A stretch of 64,000 nucleotides of DNA from an uncultured Bacteroidales bacterium (GCA_902792435.1 CADAZN010000021.1:38340-102339); one strand, 5' to 3'. Positions 34,312 through 42,558 are shown, counted from the stretch's first letter. Program-made: numbers and translations. Notes: a model not told the origin generated them from the sequence alone.

Positions 34312-35655
34312 CTATAGTCCGGGATCGTCGAGTGGGCTATTAATATCTCTCCTCTCGTAACGCAAGATGTTGATGTCGCCACTGAGCTTGTAGTCCTTAC
34401 CATCGCTGCCTTTGGCCTTAATAACATAGAAATAGACTCCAGTGTTCACTAACTTGCCTCGGTAAGTACCATCCCATCCGTCGGAGGGGTCAGTAAACTC
34501 CTTAATTAGATTACCCCATCGGTTATAAATCCAACAATGGAACTCAACTATCGATTTATAGGAAACTTTCCAGATATCGTTATCGCCTTCGGTGGTTCCT
34601 GGCGAGAAGAAATTTGGGCACATCAATATACTTTCGCCGATGTTTACTGCAATGGGGTCACTGTAATATTCGCATGAGCCATCGCTATTGGCGGCATAGA
34701 ATCTCCAATAGGTAGTTCCCGCATCGGTAAAAGTGTATTCCACTTCATCTTGCGAGAAGTTCATCAGCAAGTCATTAAACTCGGGGAAGCTGCTCACCTG
34801 CCACTCCTTGTAGGAAACAGCGTCGGTACAATAAGCTTTAAAAGTGATTGTTACTGGTGCTGAGCCTCCGAGCCCAGCGCCTTGGATATTCTGCTCATTG
34901 TCATTTTCTCGCTCTTCTTGAGTTGTTACTATTTCTACGTTAATAGCCTTAGTCTGGAAAGTTCCTGTTGTTTTGCTTTTCTTCTCGTTCCAGAACTCAA
35001 GAAACTTGTCTCCACTGATAGTGAATTGAGTGTCGCAATAAGGAGCAGGAACAGCAATAGTGTTCTTTAAGAACCTCTCTTCCTCAGTCACCTGTTGCTC
35101 TTTCCAAGTGGAGTTTTCACTATCCCACTCAAGAGTATTATAGGTTATTTTTATTTCACGGTCAAGAGTCTTATTGCCATCATACTTAATCTCGGGGCCA
35201 CTGCCGTCGATGTGCAGGATTGCTGTACCGCAGTCGCTTGCATCTTGGTCGGCTTCAGCACTGTTGAGATGAAGTCGGCATTTGCTGTAGTCGATGACCC
35301 ACAAATAGGTAGTTTGAGATTCACCTTCCTTGATGATGTAGCCCCTATCAGCCCTCACCGGATTCAAAGAAGTAACATTGCCATTGTGGTCGACATCTAT
35401 ATCGTTGTAAACCCTCTCGCCCAAATCGTTGATGACTATTTCTTGCCAGCTCACATTGTCGGGGTCGGTGCTGGCTGTATAGTTCATCGACACACCTTGT
35501 GCCGAGTATAACACATAAACAGCCATGCTGCCTGTGTTGGAAGATTTTCCTTCAACATAGACTGGCTTACTGTTGCCTTCAAAGCTAACTTGTGCCACAG
35601 CTGATGACACGCACATAGCCAAAATGGCCATTAAAAGATATTTAGCATTTTTCAT
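34312..35655 (-). CDS. Secreted protein with gliding-motility-type (T9SS type B) C-terminal domain
   Basis: 447 residues from the ATG at 35655; an upstream in-frame start at 35715 gives no signal peptide. Signal peptide 1-21 (AKYLLMAILAMCVSSAVAQ). The middle is beta-rich and of unknown function, with a PKD/Ig-like stretch near the end (TFKAYCTDAVSYKEWQVSSF, FTDAGTTYWRFYAANSDG). The last ~90 residues match the type-B sorting domain: CPNFFSPGTTEGDNDIWKVS, CWIYNRWGNLIKEF, DGWDGTYRGKLVNTGVYFYV. Such proteins are exported by T9SS and held at, or released from, the surface. It sits between the acyl-carrier-protein gene (77 bp) and the lytic transglycosylases (66 bp), the likely order of one transcript. 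Its partner or ligand is unknown. Confidence 0.85.
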   Translation of the reverse strand: MKNAKYLLMAILAMCVSSAVAQVSFEGNSKPVYVEGKSSNTGSMAVYVLYSAQGVSMNYTASTDPDNVSWQEIVINDLGERVYNDIDVDHNGNVTSLNPVRADRGYIIKEGESQTTYLWVIDYSKCRLHLNSAEADQDASDCGTAILHIDGSGPEIKYDGNKTLDREIKITYNTLEWDSENSTWKEQQVTEEERFLKNTIAVPAPYCDTQFTISGDKFLEFWNEKKSKTTGTFQTKAINVEIVTTQEERENDNEQNIQGAGLGGSAPVTITFKAYCTDAVSYKEWQVSSFPEFNDLLMNFSQDEVEYTFTDAGTTYWRFYAANSDGSCEYYSDPIAVNIGESILMCPNFFSPGTTEGDNDIWKVSYKSIVEFHCWIYNRWGNLIKEFTDPSDGWDGTYRGKLVNTGVYFYVIKAKGSDGKDYKLSGDINILRYERRDINSPLDDPGL

Positions 35656-35732
35656 ATACTTAATAAACGTAATAGCAATGCTAAAAATTGTACCTAAAGC
35701 ATCATGGCACACCATTGCTTAAATCACAAACA

Positions 35733-36308
35733 TTATTCGAGTTCAAGAGAGCCTTCAGGCTGGTCCTTGGGATTCTCCTTTGAGTTCCTAACAAAATCAA
35801 CGATGTCCTTCACCGTTTGTATTGAATTAACAGTCTCCTCGGGAATCACAACGTTAAACTGCTTTTCTACATCAATCAGTAATTCAACCACACCGAGAGA
35901 GTCAAGTCCCAGGTCGGTTGTCAGTTTGGACATAGGCTTAACCATCCATGGTTTGAGATTTGCTTTCTTGGCAGCGAGGTCGATAACATTGTTATAGATG
36001 GTATCGGAAGCTTGCGAAGGTTTCTTGGGATAACGTGGGGGACCTCCATAGACCTTAGGCCTTCGCACTCCATACATGAGCTTTACTTGATTGTCTCTCA
36101 CGCGTGGAGGAATTTGAGCGATGAGATCGTCGAAGTCCACACTTTGCCCATCGATTCTTACTTCATCGGCAGCTGTAAGCTCCACCTCGGGATTACTGCT
36201 CGGTTTTGGAGCATCGGGTGAAGGCGTTGCCGCCATAGCGCCAGTAGTGACACCAGCGGCTACCACTGCTCCGAGCGCAAGTTTGCGTTTTTTATTATCC
36301 TTGTTCAT
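35733..36308 (-). CDS. Signal-peptide-bearing acyl carrier protein fusion
   Basis: 191 residues, without a single cysteine. Residues 1-26 look like a signal peptide: basic KKRK, hydrophobic LALGAVVAAGVTTGAMA and an AMA cleavage site. A low-complexity Pro/Ala/Ser linker (27-45) leads to a segment 45-100 containing the aromatic motif MYGVRRPKVYGGPP (78-91). Residues 103-175 form a complete acyl carrier domain with the phosphopantetheine serine Ser137 in DLGLDSLGVVELL, and helix IV FNVVIPEETVNSIQTVKDIV. Carrier domains are normally cytoplasmic, so fusion to an export signal is unusual. It lies 11 bp downstream of a radical SAM/SPASM gene whose relatives (as I recall TIGR04133) are paired with a small lipoprotein; here there is no lipobox. 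It could be a modified substrate, a carrier for an exported modification, or a cytoplasmic ACP with a membrane anchor. Confidence 0.8.
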   Translation of the reverse strand: MNKDNKKRKLALGAVVAAGVTTGAMAATPSPDAPKPSSNPEVELTAADEVRIDGQSVDFDDLIAQIPPRVRDNQVKLMYGVRRPKVYGGPPRYPKKPSQASDTIYNNVIDLAAKKANLKPWMVKPMSKLTTDLGLDSLGVVELLIDVEKQFNVVIPEETVNSIQTVKDIVDFVRNSKENPKDQPEGSLELE

Positions 36309-36319
36309 AGTGTTCTATA

Positions 36320-37390
36320 TTATAGTTTTACATTCTTCAATCGGTTGTAGTGGCAAAGCATCACGTCGCCATTGCTGTCGCGCAAGTGGAAGCCGTTGCC
36401 CTGACAAAAACGGAACATGTCGCAATCGGCGCAAATGCCGCGCTTCATCCACTGGCGGTTGCGGTAGATGTCAAAACGGTTGTTCCACACATCCCAGAAG
36501 CTATCGCGGTAGATATTGCCCTGCTGATAGTCGCTTCGAATACTAAGGCATCCTGAGATGCTTCCATCGGCACGAATGCTCGCAACTGTCAAGCCTGCTT
36601 CGCAGGTATAGAAATAGTCACGCACCATTCCCTCGTAAGGTCCCAGAAATCCCTCGCAAGCATAATTGAGGTCAATTTTCCCTTCCAATCGCGTCTTTAC
36701 GATAAAGTTCAGCAAGTCGCGGAACTGATAGTCGGTAAGTTGTAGCTCATCAAGTCCTGCCGCCCTTCCCATGGGAATGATAGTGAAGCATCGCCACTGC
36801 TTCACACCCGCATCGATGAGCAATTGTTTTATCTCGTCAAGGCTATTGATGTTGCGTGAGTGAACGCAAGTAATCACGTCCCATTCGAGGTCTTCAATGC
36901 GTTGCATTTGCTCAATGGCTCTCATGGCTCGGTCGAAACTTTGGTCATTATTACGAAGCCAGTTGTGCTGGTCACGTGTGCCGTCAATGTCGACTGCCAT
37001 ACTGTCGATACCTGCTTCGGCAAGACTATCCATCATTTTCTCGTCGAGCAAGTGACCGTTAGTCACCATGCCCCACTGGAATCCACGTCGCTTTATTTCA
37101 CGACCGCACTCCACAATGTCGCTCCTTACGAGCGGTTCCCCTCCCACAGTTTGAACTAGAACATTAGTGGGATCGATGTGAGCGGCAATCTCATCCAGAA
37201 CTGGCAAGAAGTCATTGAGAGGCATCTCAGTTCCCTTCAAATCCTTAGCACAGTCACTGCCACAGTGCCGGCATGACATATTGCAACGCAGTGTACACTC
37301 CCAAAAGAGTTGATCTAATGGATGCTCGCGGCACAGCTGCTCATTTTGCTGTCGCACCGCTTCGAGTGCTATTTCTTGTGACGTAGTCAT
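36320..37390 (-). CDS. Radical SAM/SPASM enzyme (TIGR04133-like, rSAM/lipoprotein family)
   Basis: 356 residues. The radical SAM cluster motif is CNMSCRHC (C36, C40, C43), in the family context LFWECTLRCNMSCRHCGSDC. GGEP-like VQTVGGEPLVRSDIVECGRE follows. The C-terminal SPASM-like region has CEAGLTVASIRADGSISGC, GNIYRDSFWDVWNNRF, RGICADCDMFRFCQGNGFHL and a final LCHYNRL cysteine, enough for one or two auxiliary clusters. These enzymes modify peptide or protein side chains. The gene starts the operon and precedes the ACP-fusion gene by 11 bp, so that protein is the likely substrate or partner. The -7 box ends only 9 bp before the ATG, which predicts an almost leaderless mRNA. The next in-frame Met lies inside the cluster motif, so this start is firm unless a non-ATG start exists. 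Confidence 0.88.
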   Translation of the reverse strand: MTTSQEIALEAVRQQNEQLCREHPLDQLFWECTLRCNMSCRHCGSDCAKDLKGTEMPLNDFLPVLDEIAAHIDPTNVLVQTVGGEPLVRSDIVECGREIKRRGFQWGMVTNGHLLDEKMMDSLAEAGIDSMAVDIDGTRDQHNWLRNNDQSFDRAMRAIEQMQRIEDLEWDVITCVHSRNINSLDEIKQLLIDAGVKQWRCFTIIPMGRAAGLDELQLTDYQFRDLLNFIVKTRLEGKIDLNYACEGFLGPYEGMVRDYFYTCEAGLTVASIRADGSISGCLSIRSDYQQGNIYRDSFWDVWNNRFDIYRNRQWMKRGICADCDMFRFCQGNGFHLRDSNGDVMLCHYNRLKNVKL

Positions 37391-37399
37391 TTAAGAAAA

Positions 37400-37431
37400 C
37401 AAAGATACAAAAACCACTTATCACATACAAA
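37400..37431 (-). promoter_or_regulatory. Bacteroidetes-type promoter of the radical SAM operon
   Basis: On the minus strand TTTG (37428-37431), 20 bp, TATCTTTG (37400-37407), a consensus match. With the usual start 5-7 bp downstream, the 5' leader would be 2-5 nt before the ATG at 37390. It abuts the terminator of the upstream gene. Confidence 0.8.
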
Positions 37432-37433
37432 AA

Positions 37434-37471
37434 AAACACCAATTTTTTGTTTTTTTAAAAAATTGGTGTTT
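37434..37471 (-). terminator. Intrinsic terminator of the pseudouridine synthase gene
   Basis: AAACACCAATTTTTT (37434-37448) and its exact complement (37457-37471) form a 15-bp stem, followed by a T run on the minus strand. It separates the rluA-type gene from the radical SAM operon. Confidence 0.85.
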
Positions 37472-37478
37472 AGTGTTT

Positions 37479-38414
37479 TTAAACCATTTGTTCGGGGAAA
37501 AGGTCAAGGAAACAAGCCGGGAAAGGAGTCTCGAATTCCAGTTCCTCGTGAGTGATTGGATGCAAGAAAGCAAGTCGGAAAGCATGTAGCCCTAGCCGGT
37601 TGAGCGAATCATCGATGCTTCCATACTTATAGTCACCCACTATGGGATGCCCCAGCACCTCCATGTGGACTCTAATCTGATTCTTGCGGCCCGTATTGAG
37701 ATGTAGTTCCAATAGCGAGAAATCGTCGTTGCGGTCGAGAAGCCACCAGTCGGTGCTCGCCCACTGTCCACCGTTGTTGAACGGGCTGCTCACCACCTTG
37801 CGTGAAGGAGTGTCGCGCAGCCAGCTCTCGATGTGCCCATGGTCGGTTTCCATAGCACCCTCGACAACAGCGACATATCGCCTGTCGCGCACGTGAGCGT
37901 GCCAGTTTTTCACAAGAATCTGCTGAACTTCAACGCTTTTAGCATAGACCATTACTCCCGAAGTGCGTGTGTCGAGACGATGTACCACATGTGCTGTGCA
38001 TCTCTGCTTGGTGTAGGCAAAGTACTGGTCGAGAAGAATTTTCATATTCAAACTACCTCGACCAACACCCATTGAGAGCACACCATCGGCTTTGTCAACC
38101 ACAATGAGATATTCGTCCTCATAAAGGATGGCGAAGAAACGGTCGAAGTTCTTCATGGGCATAAATCGAGGATTTTTGGTTACCTCAACCACCATATCGG
38201 GCTTGACAACAAAGTTGTAAAGTTTCTCAACTTTACCGTCAACTTTAACCATTTCGTGACTTAGCAACCCCTTTGCCTTGTTACGACTTATTCCGTCCAT
38301 CTTCTTGAGAATAAAGTCAAGCAACCCCATCTCCTCGTTAGCGAGGAATGTGGTCACTTTCATCTCAGAACGTGGCACCTTAGGGCCGTTAAACCTAAAC
38401 CGTCTATTTTTCAT
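37479..38414 (-). CDS. RluA-family pseudouridine synthase
   Basis: 311 residues. An N-terminal S4-like RNA-binding domain (about 18-75; LLDFILKKMDGISRNKAKGL, VKVDGKVE) is followed by the RluA catalytic domain (about 90-300) with YEDEYLIVVDKADGVLSMG, the catalytic Asp in HVVHRLDTRTSGVMVYAKS, and the KNQIRVHMEVLGHPIVGDYK motif. It converts uridine to pseudouridine in rRNA or tRNA; the RluA, RluC or RluD target cannot be told apart here. It lies 41 bp downstream of dnaJ, separated by a short 10-bp-period repeat, and has its own terminator. Confidence 0.9.
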   Translation of the reverse strand: MKNRRFRFNGPKVPRSEMKVTTFLANEEMGLLDFILKKMDGISRNKAKGLLSHEMVKVDGKVEKLYNFVVKPDMVVEVTKNPRFMPMKNFDRFFAILYEDEYLIVVDKADGVLSMGVGRGSLNMKILLDQYFAYTKQRCTAHVVHRLDTRTSGVMVYAKSVEVQQILVKNWHAHVRDRRYVAVVEGAMETDHGHIESWLRDTPSRKVVSSPFNNGGQWASTDWWLLDRNDDFSLLELHLNTGRKNQIRVHMEVLGHPIVGDYKYGSIDDSLNRLGLHAFRLAFLHPITHEELEFETPFPACFLDLFPEQMV

Positions 38415-38418
38415 GTCT

Positions 38419-38445
38419 CAATAGGAATAGCTAGGAGTGGCACTC
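38419..38445. repeat. 10-bp-period intergenic repeat (GAATAGCTAG type)
   Basis: TCAATAG, GAATAGCTAG and GAGTGGCACT fill the gap between dnaJ and the RluA-type gene; related to the repeats at 9051, 23862 and 28148. Confidence 0.6.
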
Positions 38446-38455
38446 ACCACTTAAT

Positions 38456-39622
38456 CTAATCAAACATGTGGCGAAGGCGGCTGAAGATGCGTTCTTTGGT
38501 CGAAGAACTTGGAGTGAACGCCTGCGAATCTCTCAGAGCCTCGACGGCACGTTTATCGGATGCGTTCAAATTTTCAGGTATATAGACCATAATGTTTACT
38601 AGCAAGTCGCCATTGCCATATCCATTGATAGAAGGAAGTCCTTTACCTCTGAGTCTCAGAATCTTGCCAGGCTGGGTTCCAGGCTCAATTGTTACCCTGG
38701 CACGTCCATTAATAGTTGGTATTTCGACCTTACCACCCAATGCTGCAGTAGGGAAGTCAATCATCAGGTTGTAGATAAGATCCTGGTCATTGCGAATGAG
38801 ATGCTTGTCCTGCTGTTCTTCAATAACGATTTGAAGATCACCAGGCACGCCTCCACCAGGAGCATCATTGCCCTTGCCACGCATAGTTAGCATCATCCCT
38901 TCCTTCACACCGGCAGGGATAGAGATATTAACAACCTCTTCTTTCTTAACAAGACCCTTGCCGCCACAATTAGGACAACGCTCAACAATTTTCTTGCCCG
39001 AGCCACCACATGCACTACAAGCGCTTTGAGTCTGCATTTGTCCAAGAATCGTTCGACGAATTCGGATTTCAACACCCGAGCCCCGGCAGTTAGAACAAGT
39101 TTCGAGAGCAGTTCCATTTTTAGCTCCAGTTCCGTTACACGAAGAACACGACACCTGACGTGGAATCTTAATCTTCTTTTCGGTTCCTTTAGCCACATCC
39201 TGCAATGTCACTTTGACACGCACACGCAGGTTAGTACCATAATTCACCGACTGTCCATGGGCACTGTCGCCAAAGCCGCTGAATCCACCAAAACCGCCAA
39301 AGCCACCAAACAGGTCGCCAAACTGACGGAAGATGTCCTCCATCGACATGCCACCACCTGAGAAGCCACCTCCTCCCATCTGGTCATATCCTTCAGGACC
39401 GAGTTGGTCGTAACGAGCACGTTTATTGGGGTCGCTGAGCACATCATAAGCCTCGGCAGCCTCTTTAAACTTCTCTTCGGCCTCCTTTTTCTCGGCCTCA
39501 GACTTTCCTTGCTGACGGTCGGGATGATACTGGATGGCGAGTTTGCGATATGCTTTTTTGAGTGCATCGGCATCGGCATTGCGGTCAACGCCAAGCACCT
39601 CATAAAAATCTCTCTTTGCCAT
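38456..39622 (-). CDS. dnaJ: Chaperone protein DnaJ
   Basis: 388 residues. J domain (4-75) with the HPD motif in [15 protein letters not shown], a Gly/Phe-rich linker (about 78-125), a zinc-binding region with four CxxCxGxG motifs ([32 protein letters not shown]) and C-terminal substrate-binding domains ending in SRLRHMFD. It delivers unfolded proteins to DnaK and stimulates its ATPase. Length is normal. It follows grpE, from which it is separated by 178 bp holding a 9-bp tandem array. dnaK is not in the window. Confidence 0.97.
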   Translation of the reverse strand: MAKRDFYEVLGVDRNADADALKKAYRKLAIQYHPDRQQGKSEAEKKEAEEKFKEAAEAYDVLSDPNKRARYDQLGPEGYDQMGGGGFSGGGMSMEDIFRQFGDLFGGFGGFGGFSGFGDSAHGQSVNYGTNLRVRVKVTLQDVAKGTEKKIKIPRQVSCSSCNGTGAKNGTALETCSNCRGSGVEIRIRRTILGQMQTQSACSACGGSGKKIVERCPNCGGKGLVKKEEVVNISIPAGVKEGMMLTMRGKGNDAPGGGVPGDLQIVIEEQQDKHLIRNDQDLIYNLMIDFPTAALGGKVEIPTINGRARVTIEPGTQPGKILRLRGKGLPSINGYGNGDLLVNIMVYIPENLNASDKRAVEALRDSQAFTPSSSTKERIFSRLRHMFD

Positions 39623-39703
39623 TATTTCGTTATTCGTTTATCTTTGTTAGTTTTTTTCTCAATTTCCAGACATTCTAGAAATACTAGATTGTTTAGATTC
39701 ATT

Positions 39704-39802
39704 TGAATCGGTGGAATCACTGGAATCACTGGAATCACTGGAATCACTGGAATCACTGGAATCAGCGGAATCACCGGAATCAGTGGAATCACTGGAATCA
39801 CT
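39704..39802. repeat. Tandem array of 9-bp GGAATCACT units abutting the grpE stop
   Basis: Eleven contiguous 9-bp units from TGAATCGGT to GGAATCACT; the last two bases (CT, 39801-39802) are part of the grpE stop codon (CTA on this strand). It is the same family as the array at 8726, but with ACT as the main ending. It lies in the grpE-dnaJ intercistronic gap. Confidence 0.9.
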
Positions 39803-40403
39803 ACTGCCCTACTACCACCTTAGCGTGACGCAACACTTTGTCGTTGATAGTGTAGCCCTTTAGAACAGTGTCGATGACCTTTCCCTTTTGTTCCTCACTA
39901 GGTGCTGGGAAAGTAGTCACAGCCTCATGGAAGTCGGTGTCGAAAAGCTCACCGGTAGACTCAATGGGCATCACATTGTTGCTCTTGAGGAACCCTAGAA
40001 GCTTGTTGTGAATAAGGTCAACCCCCTCTTTCAAGCTATCGATATCTCCGCCTTGAGCGATAGCGTCGATAGCTCGCTCAATGTCGTCGACCACAGGAAG
40101 GATGCCCTCAAGCACCTTCTGCCCTCCGTTTTTCACCAAATCTTGCTTTTCCTGCAAAGTGCGCTTACGGAAGTTGTCAAAATCGGCCATCAGGAAAAGA
40201 TATTTCTTTTTCTCTTCCTCAATCTCGGCCTTCAATCCTTCGATTATTTCCTCGGAAGTAGGCTCCTTCTCGGTCTCTTCCTCGGGTTGTTCCTCGGACT
40301 GTTCTTGTGGTTGCTCTTCTTGAGCAACGTTTTGCTGCTGCTCGTCAACTACAGGCTCTTCGACCTGAGCATCGTTATTATTCTCTTGTTTCTTCTTTGA
40401 CAT
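39801..40403 (-). CDS. grpE: Nucleotide exchange factor GrpE
   Basis: 200 residues. The first ~55 residues are Gln/Glu-rich and probably disordered ([20 protein letters not shown]). A long coiled coil (about 55-130; [36 protein letters not shown]) and the C-terminal beta-domain ([20 protein letters not shown]-type region, [20 protein letters not shown]) match the family. GrpE releases ADP from DnaK. Its TAG stop overlaps a 9-bp repeat array by two bases. It leads the grpE-dnaJ unit. Confidence 0.95.
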   Translation of the reverse strand: MSKKKQENNNDAQVEEPVVDEQQQNVAQEEQPQEQSEEQPEEETEKEPTSEEIIEGLKAEIEEEKKKYLFLMADFDNFRKRTLQEKQDLVKNGGQKVLEGILPVVDDIERAIDAIAQGGDIDSLKEGVDLIHNKLLGFLKSNNVMPIESTGELFDTDFHEAVTTFPAPSEEQKGKVIDTVLKGYTINDKVLRHAKVVVGQ

Positions 40404-40460
40404 ATTATATTGTTTATTGTTTGTCGTTAATCAGGTGTCACACATTATCGTGCAGAAACG

Positions 40461-40495
40461 TCCCCCTCAAATGTTAAAGGGGGAGTTATTTTTTT
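40461..40495 (+). other. Hairpin with T tail on the plus strand, not assigned to a gene
   Basis: TCCCCCT (40461-40467) and AGGGGGA (40478-40484) enclose a 10-nt loop and are followed by GTTATTTTTTTATTTT. It reads as an intrinsic terminator only on the plus strand, whereas both flanking genes (grpE, ispE) are on the minus strand. It may be the end of a small antisense RNA or simply a chance structure. Confidence 0.4.
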
Positions 40496-40534
40496 ATTTT
40501 ATTGGGTATGCAAAAAGTTTGCCAAACACATTAT

Positions 40535-41356
40535 TTATAATGGTATGACAAAATCGGTGCTATCAGGAAAGACGCCCTTCAATTTTTCTGCCATAATGAC
40601 ATCATTGAAAATTCCAAAAATTGACGATCCCGAACCCGACATTGAGGCATAAAGAGCACCTGCCGCTTCAATCTCGGCCTTTATTTGTGCCAACTCGTGG
40701 TAGGTGGCGAAAACGCTGGGCTCAAAATCATTCTTCACTAGTCCGCTCCACTTATCAACTCTCATAGCAACATCTTCTTCCAGAACAGAGCTGCTAGGAG
40801 CAGGAGTTACTCGAGAATAGGCGACCTTGGTTGGCACACTCACATTTGGCTTGACGAGATATAGAAACAGTCCCTTGAGACTCATGTCAATGGGCTTTAA
40901 AATATCGCCAATACCCATCGCCATCATTGGCCTGTTGTAGATAAAGAATGGGCAATCGGCACCAAGAGTTGCAGCGAGTCGCGCTAGTTCATCCTTAGGC
41001 GCACCAATGTTGAACATATCATTCAGCATTAGCATGGTGCTAGAAGCATCGCTCGACCCCCCTCCTAATCCGGCCCCATCTGGAATGTGCTTGTAGAGGT
41101 AGATGTCGACCTCGGGCACGTTGTAATGCTGCTGCATGAGTCTCAACGCTTTCATAACCAAGTTTTTCTCCACTGGGCAATCTACAGGATTGCCGTAAGT
41201 GGTCAGAGTAGACTCACCTCCTTGCGCCGGCACAATCTCGAGGACATCGTTAAGTGCTATTGGGTAGAACACCGTCTCGATGTTGTGGTAGCCATCGCTA
41301 CGTAGCTCCACGATGTTGAGACCAAGATTTATTTTTGCGTTAGGGAAAGTTATCAT
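40535..41356 (-). CDS. ispE: 4-diphosphocytidyl-2-C-methyl-D-erythritol kinase
   Basis: 273 residues from the ATG at 41356; upstream in-frame sequence overlaps the previous gene and is basic and unlike the family. It is a GHMP kinase of the MEP isoprenoid pathway, phosphorylating CDP-methylerythritol. Motifs: PNAKINLGLNIVELRSDGYH at the N-terminus, the ATP-binding PDGAGLGGGSSDAS (about 90-103), LGADCPFFIYNRPMMAMG, and MSGSGSSIFGIF near the C-terminus. Dxr and IspF of the same pathway are at 49554 and 62132. It lies 17 bp downstream of a symporter gene. Confidence 0.95.
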   Translation of the reverse strand: MITFPNAKINLGLNIVELRSDGYHNIETVFYPIALNDVLEIVPAQGGESTLTTYGNPVDCPVEKNLVMKALRLMQQHYNVPEVDIYLYKHIPDGAGLGGGSSDASSTMLMLNDMFNIGAPKDELARLAATLGADCPFFIYNRPMMAMGIGDILKPIDMSLKGLFLYLVKPNVSVPTKVAYSRVTPAPSSSVLEEDVAMRVDKWSGLVKNDFEPSVFATYHELAQIKAEIEAAGALYASMSGSGSSIFGIFNDVIMAEKLKGVFPDSTDFVIPL

Positions 41357-41373
41357 AGTTCTAAAATGGAGAG

Positions 41374-42558
41374 TTAGGAGTTTATTTCTTTCTTGTTGTT
41401 GATTTTGTTGATTTTGTCGATGATGAGGGCGATAGCGCCATCGCCAGTGACGTTGCAAGCAGTGCCAAAGCTATCCATAGTAATGTAGAGTGCAATCATA
41501 AGAGCCTGCTGCTGAGCATCGAAGCCCAAAATAGACTGAATTACTCCCAGAGCCGCCATGATGGCACCACCTGGCACGCCAGGAGCTGCCACCATCATCA
41601 CACCAAGCATAAAGATGAAACCAGTGAACATTCCCAGGTCAAAAGGCATACCAGTCATGAGCATCAACGCTACCGAACATGCAACAATCTTGAGGCAACT
41701 GCCCGAAAGGTGAATAGTAGCACACAGTGGCACCACAAAGCTAGCGATGCCTTCGCTCACGCCGTTCTTGAGTGTACGCTTCAATGTCACCGGAATTGTT
41801 ACTGCGCTCGACGAGGTTCCAAGTGCTGTGAAATAGGCTGGGAACATGTTCCACAATAGCTTGAACGGATTGCGACGCGTAACGAGTCCAGCAATGCAAT
41901 ATTGCAACACAAGCAAGAAGATGTGCATGGCAAAAATCACACCTATAATGGCTATGAAAACGTTGAGCACGTGCCAAGCCTGACCAGTGTGGCTCATCTC
42001 CAAGAAAATGCCAAAGATGTAGATGGGGAGCAGCGGAATGAGTGCCACCTCGATAGTCTTTGCAACGATGTCCTTAAACTCATCAAAGCCAGCTTTAAGC
42101 GTGTTAGAACCAAAGAATGCTATTCCAAGTCCCACAGTAAAGGCCGTAACCAGGGCTGACATCACATCGACCAATGCCGGTATGTTGATGGTGAAAAACG
42201 GCTCTAGGGCCTTAACCTCAGCAATCTTCTCCACTGCTTGGCCATGGTTGATAAGCAAGGGGAAAATGTTGGAGCTAGTAAAATAGGACAAATAACCCGA
42301 CAACACTGTGTCACCATAAGCTATTATGGTGGTCAATAGAAGCAGCTTCCCGGCACTCTTGCCAATGTCGCTGATGGCTGGGGTGATAAGTCCAATGATG
42401 ATGAGGGGGATGAGGAACTGAATGAATTGGCTGAAGATGCTGTTGAATGTAACAAACACCCTTACAATAGGTAGGGGCAGCACCAGTCCAAGTCCTATAC
42501 CCAGCGCGATGGCAATGATGATGCGTGCCAGCAATGGCAACTTCTTTAGTTTCTTCAT
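41374..42558 (-). CDS. Dicarboxylate/amino acid:cation symporter (DAACS family)
   Basis: 394 residues with about 8 transmembrane helices plus re-entrant loops. The first helix is ARIIIAIALGIGLGLVLPLP, then FIQFLIPLIIIGLITPAISD. The serine-rich hairpin is AYFTALGTSSSAVTIPVTLK, and the conserved C-terminal region reads APGVPGGAIMAALGVIQSIL with YITMDSFGTACNVTGDGAIA, close to the NMDGT-type substrate/sodium site. The family imports glutamate, aspartate, serine or C4-dicarboxylates with sodium or protons. The deviation DSFGT from NMDGT could change specificity; the substrate is not assigned. It ends in a Lys/Asn-rich tail. It lies 17 bp upstream of ispE. Confidence 0.88.
   Translation of the reverse strand: MKKLKKLPLLARIIIAIALGIGLGLVLPLPIVRVFVTFNSIFSQFIQFLIPLIIIGLITPAISDIGKSAGKLLLLTTIIAYGDTVLSGYLSYFTSSNIFPLLINHGQAVEKIAEVKALEPFFTINIPALVDVMSALVTAFTVGLGIAFFGSNTLKAGFDEFKDIVAKTIEVALIPLLPIYIFGIFLEMSHTGQAWHVLNVFIAIIGVIFAMHIFLLVLQYCIAGLVTRRNPFKLLWNMFPAYFTALGTSSSAVTIPVTLKRTLKNGVSEGIASFVVPLCATIHLSGSCLKIVACSVALMLMTGMPFDLGMFTGFIFMLGVMMVAAPGVPGGAIMAALGVIQSILGFDAQQQALMIALYITMDSFGTACNVTGDGAIALIIDKINKINNKKEINS

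Noticed and set aside
36320-37390. Classic sactipeptide or thioether RiPP system
   Set aside because: The only adjacent small protein has no cysteine, so thioether formation on it is impossible; a different modification or partner relation is needed.
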